From the NCBI GenBank assembly GCA_964583335.1, contig CAZOVG010000001.1, positions 310,001-374,000 of the forward strand: a DNA stretch of 64,000 nt. The letters run 5' to 3'. The stretch is from JAGNKE01 sp964583335. Its GTDB lineage: Bacteria > Pseudomonadota > Alphaproteobacteria > Micavibrionales > Micavibrionaceae. Position numbers and translations under genes: made by a program. Positions 57,910 through 64,000 of this stretch are shown here, one piece after another; position 1 is the stretch's first letter; each line of letters begins with the position of its first letter. The notes under the pieces were generated by a model that searched no databases, was not told the DNA's origin, and worked only from the letters and a program-made list of their open reading frames with translations.

Positions 57910-58848
57910 ATGAGAATTGCCGTTCTTGCCAGCAACCCCGCCCTTTATTCCAACCGCCGACTGATGGAAGCCGGGGAGGAGCGCGGGCATGAGATGAGCT
58001 TCATCGCGATCAGCAACTGTTATATGGACATCACCGCCCGCAAGCCGGAAATCCATTACCGGGGCGCGGAAATTCTGGAGCGTTTCGATGCGGTCATTCC
58101 GCGCGTGCGGCCTTCTATGACGTTTTACGGATGCGCGGTTCTGCGCCAGTTCGAGTTGCAGGGGTCTTACTGTCTCAACGGGCCGATTTCGATTACCCGG
58201 GCGCAGGACAAGCTGCGGACTCTGCAAATGCTGTGCAGCGATAAGCATATCAACATTCCCAAGACGGGTTACGCCAACTCGCCGCTCGATACGAAGGACC
58301 TCATCAAGATGGTGGGCGGCGCCCCGGTCGTTATCAAATTGCTTGAGGGGACTCAAGGGAAGGGCGTTGTTCTCGCGGAGACGGAAAAGGCGGCGGAGAG
58401 CGTGATTAACGCTTTCAAGAGCTTGAAGGCCAATATTCTCGTGCAGGAATTTATCAAGGAGTCCAAGGGCGTCGATCTGCGGTGTTTTGTCATCGGCGGG
58501 AAAGTTGTGGCGACGATGGAGCGGCGGGCGGCCAAGGGCGAATTCCGGGCGAATATCCATCTCGGCGGCACGGGACACAAGGTCCAGATCACCGATCAGG
58601 AGCGCCGCATGGCGATCGAGTCGGCTAAGATAGTGGGGTTGAAAGTCTGCGGTGTGGATATGATCCGCTCCAAGGAGGGGCCGAAGGTTCTTGAGGTGAA
58701 CGCTTCGCCGGGGCTGGAGGGCGTCGAGGCCACAACCGAGATCGACATTGCCGGGCTGATGATCAAGCATATCGAACAGAATGTCTCGGTGTCCAAGCCG
58801 AAAAAAGGTAAAGCCGCAAAGACGGTCAAAACCAAGAAGAAAAAATAA
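57910..58848 (+). CDS. rimK: RimK family glutamate ligase
   Basis: ATP-grasp ligase of 312 residues adding glutamates to the C-terminus of ribosomal protein S6 or related targets. Landmarks: MRIAVLASNPALYSNRRLMEAGEERGHE, RVRPSMTFYGCAVLRQFE, TQGKGVVLAE (ATP binding), VQEFIKESKGVDLRCFVIGGKVVATMERRA and LEVNASPGLEGVEATTEIDIAG (metal). Beyond the usual C-terminus it has a Lys-rich tail of about 20 residues (SKPKKGKAAKTVKTKKKK), perhaps for ribosome or RNA contact. Confidence 0.95.
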   Translation: MRIAVLASNPALYSNRRLMEAGEERGHEMSFIAISNCYMDITARKPEIHYRGAEILERFDAVIPRVRPSMTFYGCAVLRQFELQGSYCLNGPISITRAQDKLRTLQMLCSDKHINIPKTGYANSPLDTKDLIKMVGGAPVVIKLLEGTQGKGVVLAETEKAAESVINAFKSLKANILVQEFIKESKGVDLRCFVIGGKVVATMERRAAKGEFRANIHLGGTGHKVQITDQERRMAIESAKIVGLKVCGVDMIRSKEGPKVLEVNASPGLEGVEATTEIDIAGLMIKHIEQNVSVSKPKKGKAAKTVKTKKKK

Positions 58849-58860
58849 GGGCCGAGTTTA

Positions 58861-60432
58861 TCAGGGTCTGTTCGGGAGCGCGGGGGGTGGTGCAGTCGCC
58901 GGGGGTTCGGGCGCTGTCGGTCCCGGGGTCGCCGATACCGGACGCAGTTCGGCGGCGCGTTCGTCACGGACTTGCTCGAACAGACGGGAGATGTTGCTTT
59001 GGCCGTCCGCGCCTTTTTCCTGACCATAGACGGTGAAGTAGGCGCCGATATCCTCGTGCATCCGGGAGAGTTCCTCACCCTGCGCTATTCTCGAATTTCC
59101 GGCCATCAGAACGGTCCACTCGCCTTTGGCGTCCGCGCCCATGAAGGCTTCGGTGGTCATGCGGGTCGTACCGGGGCCGACGGAGGTGGGGATTTCAATT
59201 TCCTGTCCCGAGGGGCTGATGAGGATGATCTGGCTGGGCGGGCGGGTTTGCAGAGGCATTTGCGCGGCCAGCGTGATTTTTTCCACCGACATGTCGCTGG
59301 TGATGGTGAATCTGTGGGCGTGGTAGCTCTGGCCGCCGCGCTCGACCGTGCTGCGGTTGAAGGCTGTAACGCTTTGTTCCGCGTCTGCGTCTGCGCCGTG
59401 CTCGGCGCGTATCGCGTTCATGCGCTCAAGATTCGTCTCGAAGGCGGCGGGGTCGAACACGCCGTATCCCCATTTATACGCGCCGTATTCCAGCCCCGAT
59501 GGATTTGTGCGGACTTCGCTCGTGTCCGCTCCTGCGGGTATGCGCGCGGAGGCCACGGCGGCGGCGAGAAGCTCGGTGTTTGAGAGATTGGGAAAGGCGT
59601 TTCGAGCCGATGCAATCGCGCCAGCCGGGTCGGGGGCCGCGAACGACGTGCCTTGAATGTTCGAGACATAGCCGTCGGCGTCAATGGTGACTTCCGCCCG
59701 CGCCTCGGGGCTAAGCTGGGTTATATCCTCATAGTACAGGAAGCTCGTTCCCGTCTCGGTGCGGTTCAGGGCGACGAAGGTCGGGCCGGCCTTGGCGCTG
59801 TGTGCGTCCACGGTTAGCTCTCCGCCCGGGCCTCTGGTGGCTTCGCCTACGGTGATCGCGTGGCGGTAGAAATGAATATTTTCGGTCGTGTCGCGGTCGT
59901 AGGCGCCGAAACTCAGTTGGCCGCCGTCGCTGCCGTGATTGCCGACGGCCTGTACGATGGTCGGCCGGGTGACGCCCTCGAAGTTCGCGGCGGGGTTGCT
60001 GCCGCCCTCAGAGGCCATCATGATTCCGGCAAAGTTCGAGGCATCCGCGCCGACGCTGTAGTTCACCACGTCGTAATCGTTGAGGTGGGGGATGAAGTCT
60101 CGGCCGCCCAGATTTCCCTCGCGCACGAAAATCTGCGCGCGTTCGGTTCCAAGCCTGCGGGCCATGTCTTCGGACGAGAGGCGTGCAATATGCGCCGTCA
60201 GGTCGTCATGGCGGTTCAGACTGGCGCGGGGTTCGAGGATCAGAAGCCTAGAATTACCAGGCTTGATATTCGTATCGTAGGCGTCGGGGCGGGCGAAGAC
60301 CTCATAGCCGTGATCTTCCGTCGTCGGGGGCGCGGGCGGCTTGGGTTTATCGGTCGCGTCCGTGCCTTGCTCAGGAGCCTTTTGCTCCTGCGTGGGGTTA
60401 TCGCCTATGCCTGTTCCTGCAGCTCCGCTCAC
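58861..60432 (-). CDS. Divergent subtilisin-like (S8) protein with P-like domain
   Basis: Protein of 523 residues without a clear signal peptide. The start is GTG at 60432. Residues 1-40 are low complexity (Pro/Thr). The middle resembles an S8 peptidase: DVVNYSVGAD, VQAVGNHGSDGG with the oxyanion Asn165, and the Ser motif GTSFAAPD (Ser263). The expected Asp is not evident (the strand reads LLILEPRAS with Glu67); His75 or His81 could be the His. The C-terminal part (KITLAAQMPLQTRPPSQIILISPSGQEIEIPTS, GEWTVLMAGN) looks like a proprotein-convertase P domain. A proline-rich tail ends it. Convergent with rimK. Confidence 0.7.
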   Translation of the reverse strand: MSGAAGTGIGDNPTQEQKAPEQGTDATDKPKPPAPPTTEDHGYEVFARPDAYDTNIKPGNSRLLILEPRASLNRHDDLTAHIARLSSEDMARRLGTERAQIFVREGNLGGRDFIPHLNDYDVVNYSVGADASNFAGIMMASEGGSNPAANFEGVTRPTIVQAVGNHGSDGGQLSFGAYDRDTTENIHFYRHAITVGEATRGPGGELTVDAHSAKAGPTFVALNRTETGTSFLYYEDITQLSPEARAEVTIDADGYVSNIQGTSFAAPDPAGAIASARNAFPNLSNTELLAAAVASARIPAGADTSEVRTNPSGLEYGAYKWGYGVFDPAAFETNLERMNAIRAEHGADADAEQSVTAFNRSTVERGGQSYHAHRFTITSDMSVEKITLAAQMPLQTRPPSQIILISPSGQEIEIPTSVGPGTTRMTTEAFMGADAKGEWTVLMAGNSRIAQGEELSRMHEDIGAYFTVYGQEKGADGQSNISRLFEQVRDERAAELRPVSATPGPTAPEPPATAPPPALPNRP

Positions 60433-60622
60433 AGATACACCCTATATTTTTTAATATTTTTATTTTTTAGTATTTTCCCGATTATACGGGTTTGAGGCTA
60501 TTTTAGGCAATGAAACTATTTTTTTATCTAAGATGTTGTTTTAAATATAAAAAAATGTAGGCGATTGTCTCGCGCGTTCTTTTTCTGGCGTTTCTGATCG
60601 CCGTCAATTCCAACAAATAAAC

Positions 60623-60653
60623 GCCGCCGGATTTTCGGTCCGACGGCTTTTTT
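60623..60653 (+). terminator. Probable terminator near the hsp20 3' side
   Basis: GCCGCCGGA pairs with TCCGACGGC (one mismatch) over ATTTTCGG-like loop sequence, followed by six T on the plus strand. On the minus strand the flank GTTTATTTGTT is U-rich, so it could end hsp20 too. No plus-strand gene clearly precedes it. Confidence 0.5.
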
Positions 60654-60714
60654 GCAGGTGCAGGTCGGCTCCGGCCCGGTGGAGGCAGGCCGGAGCCTTT
60701 CGGGGTAAAGACGC

Positions 60715-61191
60715 TTATTTCTTGTCCTTTTTACCTTCAAGAGCTTTTACGCCGCCGTCCTTGATCGGGATCGTGCGGGGCCTTTTCTCTTCCGGTACTT
60801 CGCGGGCGAGGGAGACGGTCAGCAAGCCATCGCGAAGGTCCGCGTCCGTTACCTTGATATAATCCGCAAGGCGGAACGTGCGCTCGAACGGGCGCGAGGC
60901 GATGCCGCGATGCAGGATTTGCACGGTTTCGGGCGCTTCCTGTTTTTTCGCGCGGCCGGAGACGGTCAGAACGCCGTCCTGAAGGACGATGTTCAGGTCT
61001 TCCTGCCGGAAGCCAGCGACGGCCATGGTGATTCTGTAATCATCCTCGCCGAGCTTTTCGATGTTGTAGGGGGGATAGCTGTCAAAGCTCTCGGACGTTT
61101 CGCGCAGCAAGGACTCAAACAGGTCATTGAACCTGTCAAAGCCAACAGTCTGGCGCATGAGGGGAGTCGTAAGTGCGAGTACGTTTGTCAT
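60715..61191 (-). CDS. Small heat-shock protein Hsp20/IbpA family
   Basis: ATP-independent chaperone holding unfolding proteins; 158 residues. The N-terminus (LMRQTVGFDRFNDLFESLLRE) is followed by an alpha-crystallin domain: YPPYNIEKLGEDDYRITMAVAGFRQEDLNIVLQDGVLTVSGRAK, RGIASRPFERTFRLADYIKVTDADLRDGLLTVSLAREVPEEKRPRTIPI, with the IxI-type tail and a Lys-rich end. The ATG at 61191 has AAGGAG that can be sequestered in a hairpin. A CIRCE site lies upstream. Confidence 0.95.
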   Translation of the reverse strand: MTNVLALTTPLMRQTVGFDRFNDLFESLLRETSESFDSYPPYNIEKLGEDDYRITMAVAGFRQEDLNIVLQDGVLTVSGRAKKQEAPETVQILHRGIASRPFERTFRLADYIKVTDADLRDGLLTVSLAREVPEEKRPRTIPIKDGGVKALEGKKDKK

Positions 61192-61267
61192 TTTAATCTC
61201 CTTTCAAAGCAAGATCGAACAAACATTTTTCAAACGGTGACGGACCCAATCAGGCGCCCGTCGATGT
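61192..61267 (-). promoter_or_regulatory. ROSE-like RNA thermometer leader of hsp20
   Basis: The 3' hairpin (61197-61214, minus strand) reads UCUUGCUUUGAAAGGAGA. Pairs U-A, C-G, U-A, U-G, then a bulged G, C-G, U-A, U-A, closing on a UGA loop, would mask the AAGGAG Shine-Dalgarno. The UUGCU element and bulged G match the ROSE pattern of alphaproteobacterial small heat-shock genes. A further stem, GACGG with CCGTC, lies upstream in the leader. Confidence 0.65.
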
Positions 61268-61273
61268 TCTTAT

Positions 61274-61301
61274 AATTTAAATGATTCGTGGTGTAAGTCA
61301 A
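61274..61301 (-). promoter_or_regulatory. Predicted promoter of hsp20
   Basis: Minus strand TTGACT, 16-bp spacer, TAAATT. This gives a leader of about 76 nt that holds the ROSE-like element, with the CIRCE dyad just upstream of the -35. Confidence 0.4.
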
Positions 61302-61308
61302 GAAAAAA

Positions 61309-61335
61309 TTGGCACTCTTGGTCATAGAGTGCCAA
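61309..61335. promoter_or_regulatory. CIRCE element (HrcA operator)
   Basis: Perfect dyad TTGGCACTC, 9 bp, GAGTGCCAA. The arm differs from the CIRCE consensus (TTAGCACTC) at one base and keeps the diagnostic 9-bp spacing. It lies 8 bp upstream of the predicted hsp20 -35. Confidence 0.85.
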
Positions 61336-61569
61336 GCCCTGCTGTGGATGTTTTTTCTTTTATTTGCAATGTTTTGGCTTTGTTTCACGAGCAGAGTTAT
61401 TTCTATGCCGCTCCAAAAGAAAGTAAGCGCAAGGTCCTTGATTTTCTGGCTCGGCGGTTGCGGGGGGAGGGCAAGACCCTCTAGTTCCCTCTTAAAGTAC
61501 TGTTTTTAAAAGATTTTTCTCAAAAGTTAACGCGTGCGTGTTTTTCTTTCCTGTTCCGGGGAATCCGAC

Positions 61570-61575
61570 TATAAT
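61570..61575 (+). promoter_or_regulatory. Probable -10 element before the HExxH gene
   Basis: A perfect TATAAT 75 bp before the ATG at 61650; the -35 is weak (TTTCCT at 17 bp). The leader then holds a GCGGGC/GCCCGC hairpin (61591-61610). Confidence 0.4.
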
Positions 61576-61649
61576 TACATATTCAAAAAAGCGGGCTTAA
61601 AGGCGCCCGCCAAAGAGGGCCTCAATGGCTCCGGCGGGTTGGTAAAGGG

Positions 61650-63389
61650 ATGATCGAACTGGATTTCAAGCTTCCTCCCATATGGGATCAGGTCAAGGAC
61701 GCCAAATACGGCGACCTTGAAGAGCTTGACTATTACCAACGCTACGAACTCATGAACATGCTGGGGCGGGAGTATGCGGGCAATATGGTCCCGGAAAATC
61801 AGGGCGCGTATTCGCGTATGCTGGCTCAGGAGGGGATGCTACGCGATCTTTTTATTATCGACGGGCGCGAACCCATACAATACGACATCGACACGCGGGC
61901 TCTTGAGCAATTCAACAAGCGCGTCATCGAATCCGGAAAGTTTGAAGAGTGGCAGAGGCAGTGGAGTCGGCGTGACAATCACGCACAGCAGGGTGTGGCC
62001 CTACAGATTTCCCGGATGTTCAGCGAGTCGTTTGGCGCGAACCTCAAAACTTCGCGTATTCATTTCGCGCCGACCGATATCGTCAATGCCGAGGTTGACG
62101 TTGACTCAGGAGATTTAACCCTTAGCGACACGAAGGTGGTTCGGCAGGATTTTCTGAAATTCTATCATTCGGTCGTTTACGCCAATGCGCGGCTTTATCA
62201 GGAACGGCTTGCAACCAATAAAATTCCCTTCGATGAGGGCGGTGAGCGCGAAGATCTCGCCTTTCGGACATACGGTGACCTTTCGCCTTCGCAGAGCATG
62301 TTCTGGGATACCAGCGGGTTTGACAATTTCATGAACCAGCCGACCCGGCGGCATGCCATGTGGCTGGCGGATACGGCCACTGAATCCCTTGCCGCCGCGT
62401 ATGATCCTGACCGTGAGCATGAGGTCGTAAAGGATATCCGCGCGGAGATGAACAGCCGTTATATGTCCGCCAAGGTTCTTTACGCAGCGAGCATGCCCGT
62501 TTTCGCTTCGGAGGATGTATCGCACGCGCTGACGCCGATTTTCGAGCATCATATACGGGGCCTGACGATCGAAGCGCAGCACAAGGTTGTTATGCTGGCG
62601 AGCAAAATGCATGCTCGCGGCGAGTCGGTTCCGGGGCATCTTAACGATGCCATCGACAAGATCATGACCAGCTATCCGCTGACCGACGAATACAAGCGGT
62701 TTCAGGTCGATAAGCAGCGCGATCTGCTTTTCCGCATGATGTCCGACACAAGAGTTCAGGATGCGCGCCAAAACTGGCAAAACTACAACACCACGAAGCG
62801 GCTTGATTTTCTTCAACATGCCGTGAACATCCATGCTGAGGTTTTCGGCTGCCGCGCTGCGCGGGTCGAGGCTATTGACATTCCTCCGCGCCCGGATACG
62901 GAAAGCAACCGCAAGATCATTCATTACGGCGGATATCTTTGGCGCCAGAGAAATCCGGTCATACAGATCAACGTCAACGAGCAAGCGGGCGCGACTGACA
63001 ATTTCTTCGAGGCGTTCAATACGGCCATGCACGAGGCACAGCATAATTTCCAGGACAGTCTGGCCAGCCGTTACGAGAACAATTTCATGAAACCGGACGA
63101 TCCGCTTTACGAGCAGGCGCGTTATTTCCTGACCGGGAGTTATGTTTACGTCAACCCCGACCAGAACCGCACTCATTATCATAATAACCTTCTGGAGCGC
63201 GACGCGTTCGCGGTGGGGAACGGCTTGTCGTACTTCATGGCTCTGGCGAATGCGGAGCAGCGTGAGGAGTATACCGTGCGGATGCAGGCTTTGCTCGAGG
63301 ATCCCTCTCGCCACGATCTCGATCTCAGCCGGGGTTTCCCGAACGCGCCGTGGCACAACCAACCGCCGATGCCGGAGCCGGAGGCATAA
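61650..63389 (+). CDS. Large hypothetical protein with HExxH metallopeptidase motif
   Basis: Unknown protein of 579 residues with no signal peptide. The C-terminal part contains FNTAMHEAQHNFQD (HEAQH at 461-465) and, 51 residues after the second His, NLLERDAFAVG with Glu516. This spacing fits a gluzincin-like zinc site in which the third ligand is a Glu. The N-terminal 400 residues are helical and charged, with repeated Asp/Arg/Gln patterns; no known domain seen. An AAAGGG site precedes the ATG. Two further genes follow in the same direction. Activity is not proven. Confidence 0.65.
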   Translation: MIELDFKLPPIWDQVKDAKYGDLEELDYYQRYELMNMLGREYAGNMVPENQGAYSRMLAQEGMLRDLFIIDGREPIQYDIDTRALEQFNKRVIESGKFEEWQRQWSRRDNHAQQGVALQISRMFSESFGANLKTSRIHFAPTDIVNAEVDVDSGDLTLSDTKVVRQDFLKFYHSVVYANARLYQERLATNKIPFDEGGEREDLAFRTYGDLSPSQSMFWDTSGFDNFMNQPTRRHAMWLADTATESLAAAYDPDREHEVVKDIRAEMNSRYMSAKVLYAASMPVFASEDVSHALTPIFEHHIRGLTIEAQHKVVMLASKMHARGESVPGHLNDAIDKIMTSYPLTDEYKRFQVDKQRDLLFRMMSDTRVQDARQNWQNYNTTKRLDFLQHAVNIHAEVFGCRAARVEAIDIPPRPDTESNRKIIHYGGYLWRQRNPVIQINVNEQAGATDNFFEAFNTAMHEAQHNFQDSLASRYENNFMKPDDPLYEQARYFLTGSYVYVNPDQNRTHYHNNLLERDAFAVGNGLSYFMALANAEQREEYTVRMQALLEDPSRHDLDLSRGFPNAPWHNQPPMPEPEA

Positions 63390-63394
63390 GCTTT

Positions 63395-63739
63395 ATGAGC
63401 CGAGAGCCTGAGTTTGTCAAAGTGTGGGATGTTTCCGGCGGATTTATGTCTCCCGACGATGCCGAGATCATGGGCGCGGTCGGGCTCGACGCCGAGGGCT
63501 TTTTGCATATCGTCGCGTCCGAGACGGAAGCCGCCGACGAGACGCTGGAGCAAATTTGCGAGCGGGTGAACGGTATGAAGGTCATTCGTGTTCGCAAGGC
63601 GGCGCAGAACGGCTCGGTCTTCACCAGCGAAGCTTACATATTCAGCCGTGATGAAGAGGGGTTCGACGAGGCGGTGGAATATTATCTTACGAACCAGGAA
63701 TTTTTGAGGCTTCATGCGGTCAGCGAAGACGGGGCTTAA
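63395..63739 (+). CDS. Hypothetical small acidic protein
   Basis: Unknown acidic protein of 114 residues starting at ATG 63395, 5 bp after the HExxH gene, so probably co-transcribed. Visible parts: FVKVWDVSGGFMSPDDAEIMGAVGLDAEGFLHIVASETEAADETLEQICERVNGMKVIRVRKAA, a mixed alpha/beta pattern, then FDEAVEYYLTNQEFLRLHAVSED. No signal peptide. It could be a partner or inhibitor of the preceding protein (inference from position only). Confidence 0.65.
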   Translation: MSREPEFVKVWDVSGGFMSPDDAEIMGAVGLDAEGFLHIVASETEAADETLEQICERVNGMKVIRVRKAAQNGSVFTSEAYIFSRDEEGFDEAVEYYLTNQEFLRLHAVSEDGA

Positions 63740-63869
63740 GGCCCCGGCTATGCAGTGTTTTCGCTGCGTTGCAGCGCGTTAAAGCTTTGACTTGAGTGTA
63801 TGAATTTGCGATTTTCGCTTTGCCGTGAAACGGGCGGGTCGAGAGAGTTTTAATAAGGGATGTGTGCCG

Positions 63870-64000
63870 ATGAGTAAGCCAGTCTATTTCAATAATACGA
63901 TCCGCGATTCGTATCAGTCTAATCTCGCCATGCAGCCTTCGGCGCGCGAGATCACGGAAGCCGAAAGCCATGCGCTTCAGGTCGGCTGGCATTCCCTTCA
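63870..64000 (+). CDS. Partial hypothetical protein (runs off the window)
   Basis: An open frame from ATG 63870 with ATAAGGGA upstream continues past the window end. The visible 43 residues begin MSKPVYFNNTIRDSYQSNLAMQPSAREITEAESHAL. An earlier ATG at 63860 stops after five codons. No family recognised. It may belong with the two genes before it. Confidence 0.5.
   Translation, partial: MSKPVYFNNTIRDSYQSNLAMQPSAREITEAESHALQVGWHSL

Noticed and set aside
60667..60697. Perfect 10-bp GC dyad with 11-nt loop after hsp20
   Set aside because: No U-tract follows in either direction, so it is not a terminator by itself; perhaps only a stable 3' end structure of the hsp20 transcript.
61281..61484. 67-codon plus-strand frame starting at ATG 61281
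   Set aside because: It runs through the CIRCE dyad and has no ribosome-binding site. A shorter form from GTG 61344 is possible but unsupported.
63762..63776. CGCTGC/GCAGCG hairpin after the small acidic protein gene
   Set aside because: It has a short stem and no U-tract; not sufficient for a terminator call.
1..64000. CRISPR arrays, insertion sequences, prophage genes
   Set aside because: No regularly spaced direct repeats, transposase, integrase or structural phage genes were seen anywhere in the window.

Overview
This looks like a chromosomal segment of an alphaproteobacterium. The evidence is the leuS-lptE-holA neighbourhood, a DUF3576 lipoprotein, an ELM1-family protein, a small SRP RNA next to dnaX-ybaB, a SitABCD-MntR locus, a complete fixNOQP/fixGHIS-type cbb3 oxidase locus with FNR boxes, and a CIRCE element. 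The genus cannot be fixed from sequence alone; a Micavibrio- or Rhodospirillales-like lineage is a guess. Coding density is high. I see no insertion sequence, integrase, rRNA operon or CRISPR array.

Layout. 1-4 kb: unknown small proteins, a winged-helix regulator, YggS and a general porin. 4.3-13.8 kb: DUF3576 lipoprotein, leuS, lptE, a SAM-hydroxide-adenosyltransferase-like gene behind a structured leader, a glutamate-cysteine-ligase-like gene, holA, an HTH regulator and radA, then tRNA-Glu. 14.3-18.2 kb (minus): sitABCD-mntR manganese uptake. 18.5-24.5 kb (minus): an atypical chaperone-usher pilus locus with two DUF4402 subunits, a chaperone and a 1058-residue usher-like protein ending in a SPOR domain. 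24.8-34.8 kb: lipid kinase, lipoprotein, ELM1-like protein, metF, rsmB, two YbaB-type proteins, a DUF1223-like protein, exonuclease III, dnaX and the SRP RNA. 35-38.2 kb: an EF-hand protein, tRNA-Thr and two exported unknowns. 38.4-45.8 kb: a nine-gene Mrp/Mbh-like antiporter operon. 45.8-56.2 kb: an Fnr-type regulator, a HCxxMCGPF membrane protein, ccoNOQPGHIS and ompW, with three FNR-type boxes. 56.3-64 kb: Sel1-like and LRAT-like proteins, rimB-rimK, a divergent subtilisin-like protein, hsp20 with CIRCE plus a ROSE-like leader, and a large HExxH protein with partners running off the window.

How parts fit together. The cbb3 block is a coherent low-oxygen respiration module: an Fnr-like sensor, copper handling (HCxxMCGPF protein, CcoI, CcoG), the oxidase, and an outer-membrane protein (OmpW) behind a perfect FNR box. 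The Mrp-like operon would exchange cations for protons. The sit block imports Mn(II), with its repressor in the same operon.

The parts most worth following up are the pilus locus with a SPOR-tailed usher, the switch-like leader at 7991-8187 before the SAM-enzyme homologue, the doubly controlled hsp20 gene, the Fnr protein with a C-terminal five-cysteine tail, and the HExxH protein at 61650-63389. All domain and family calls are by eye from the sequence; no database search was run.
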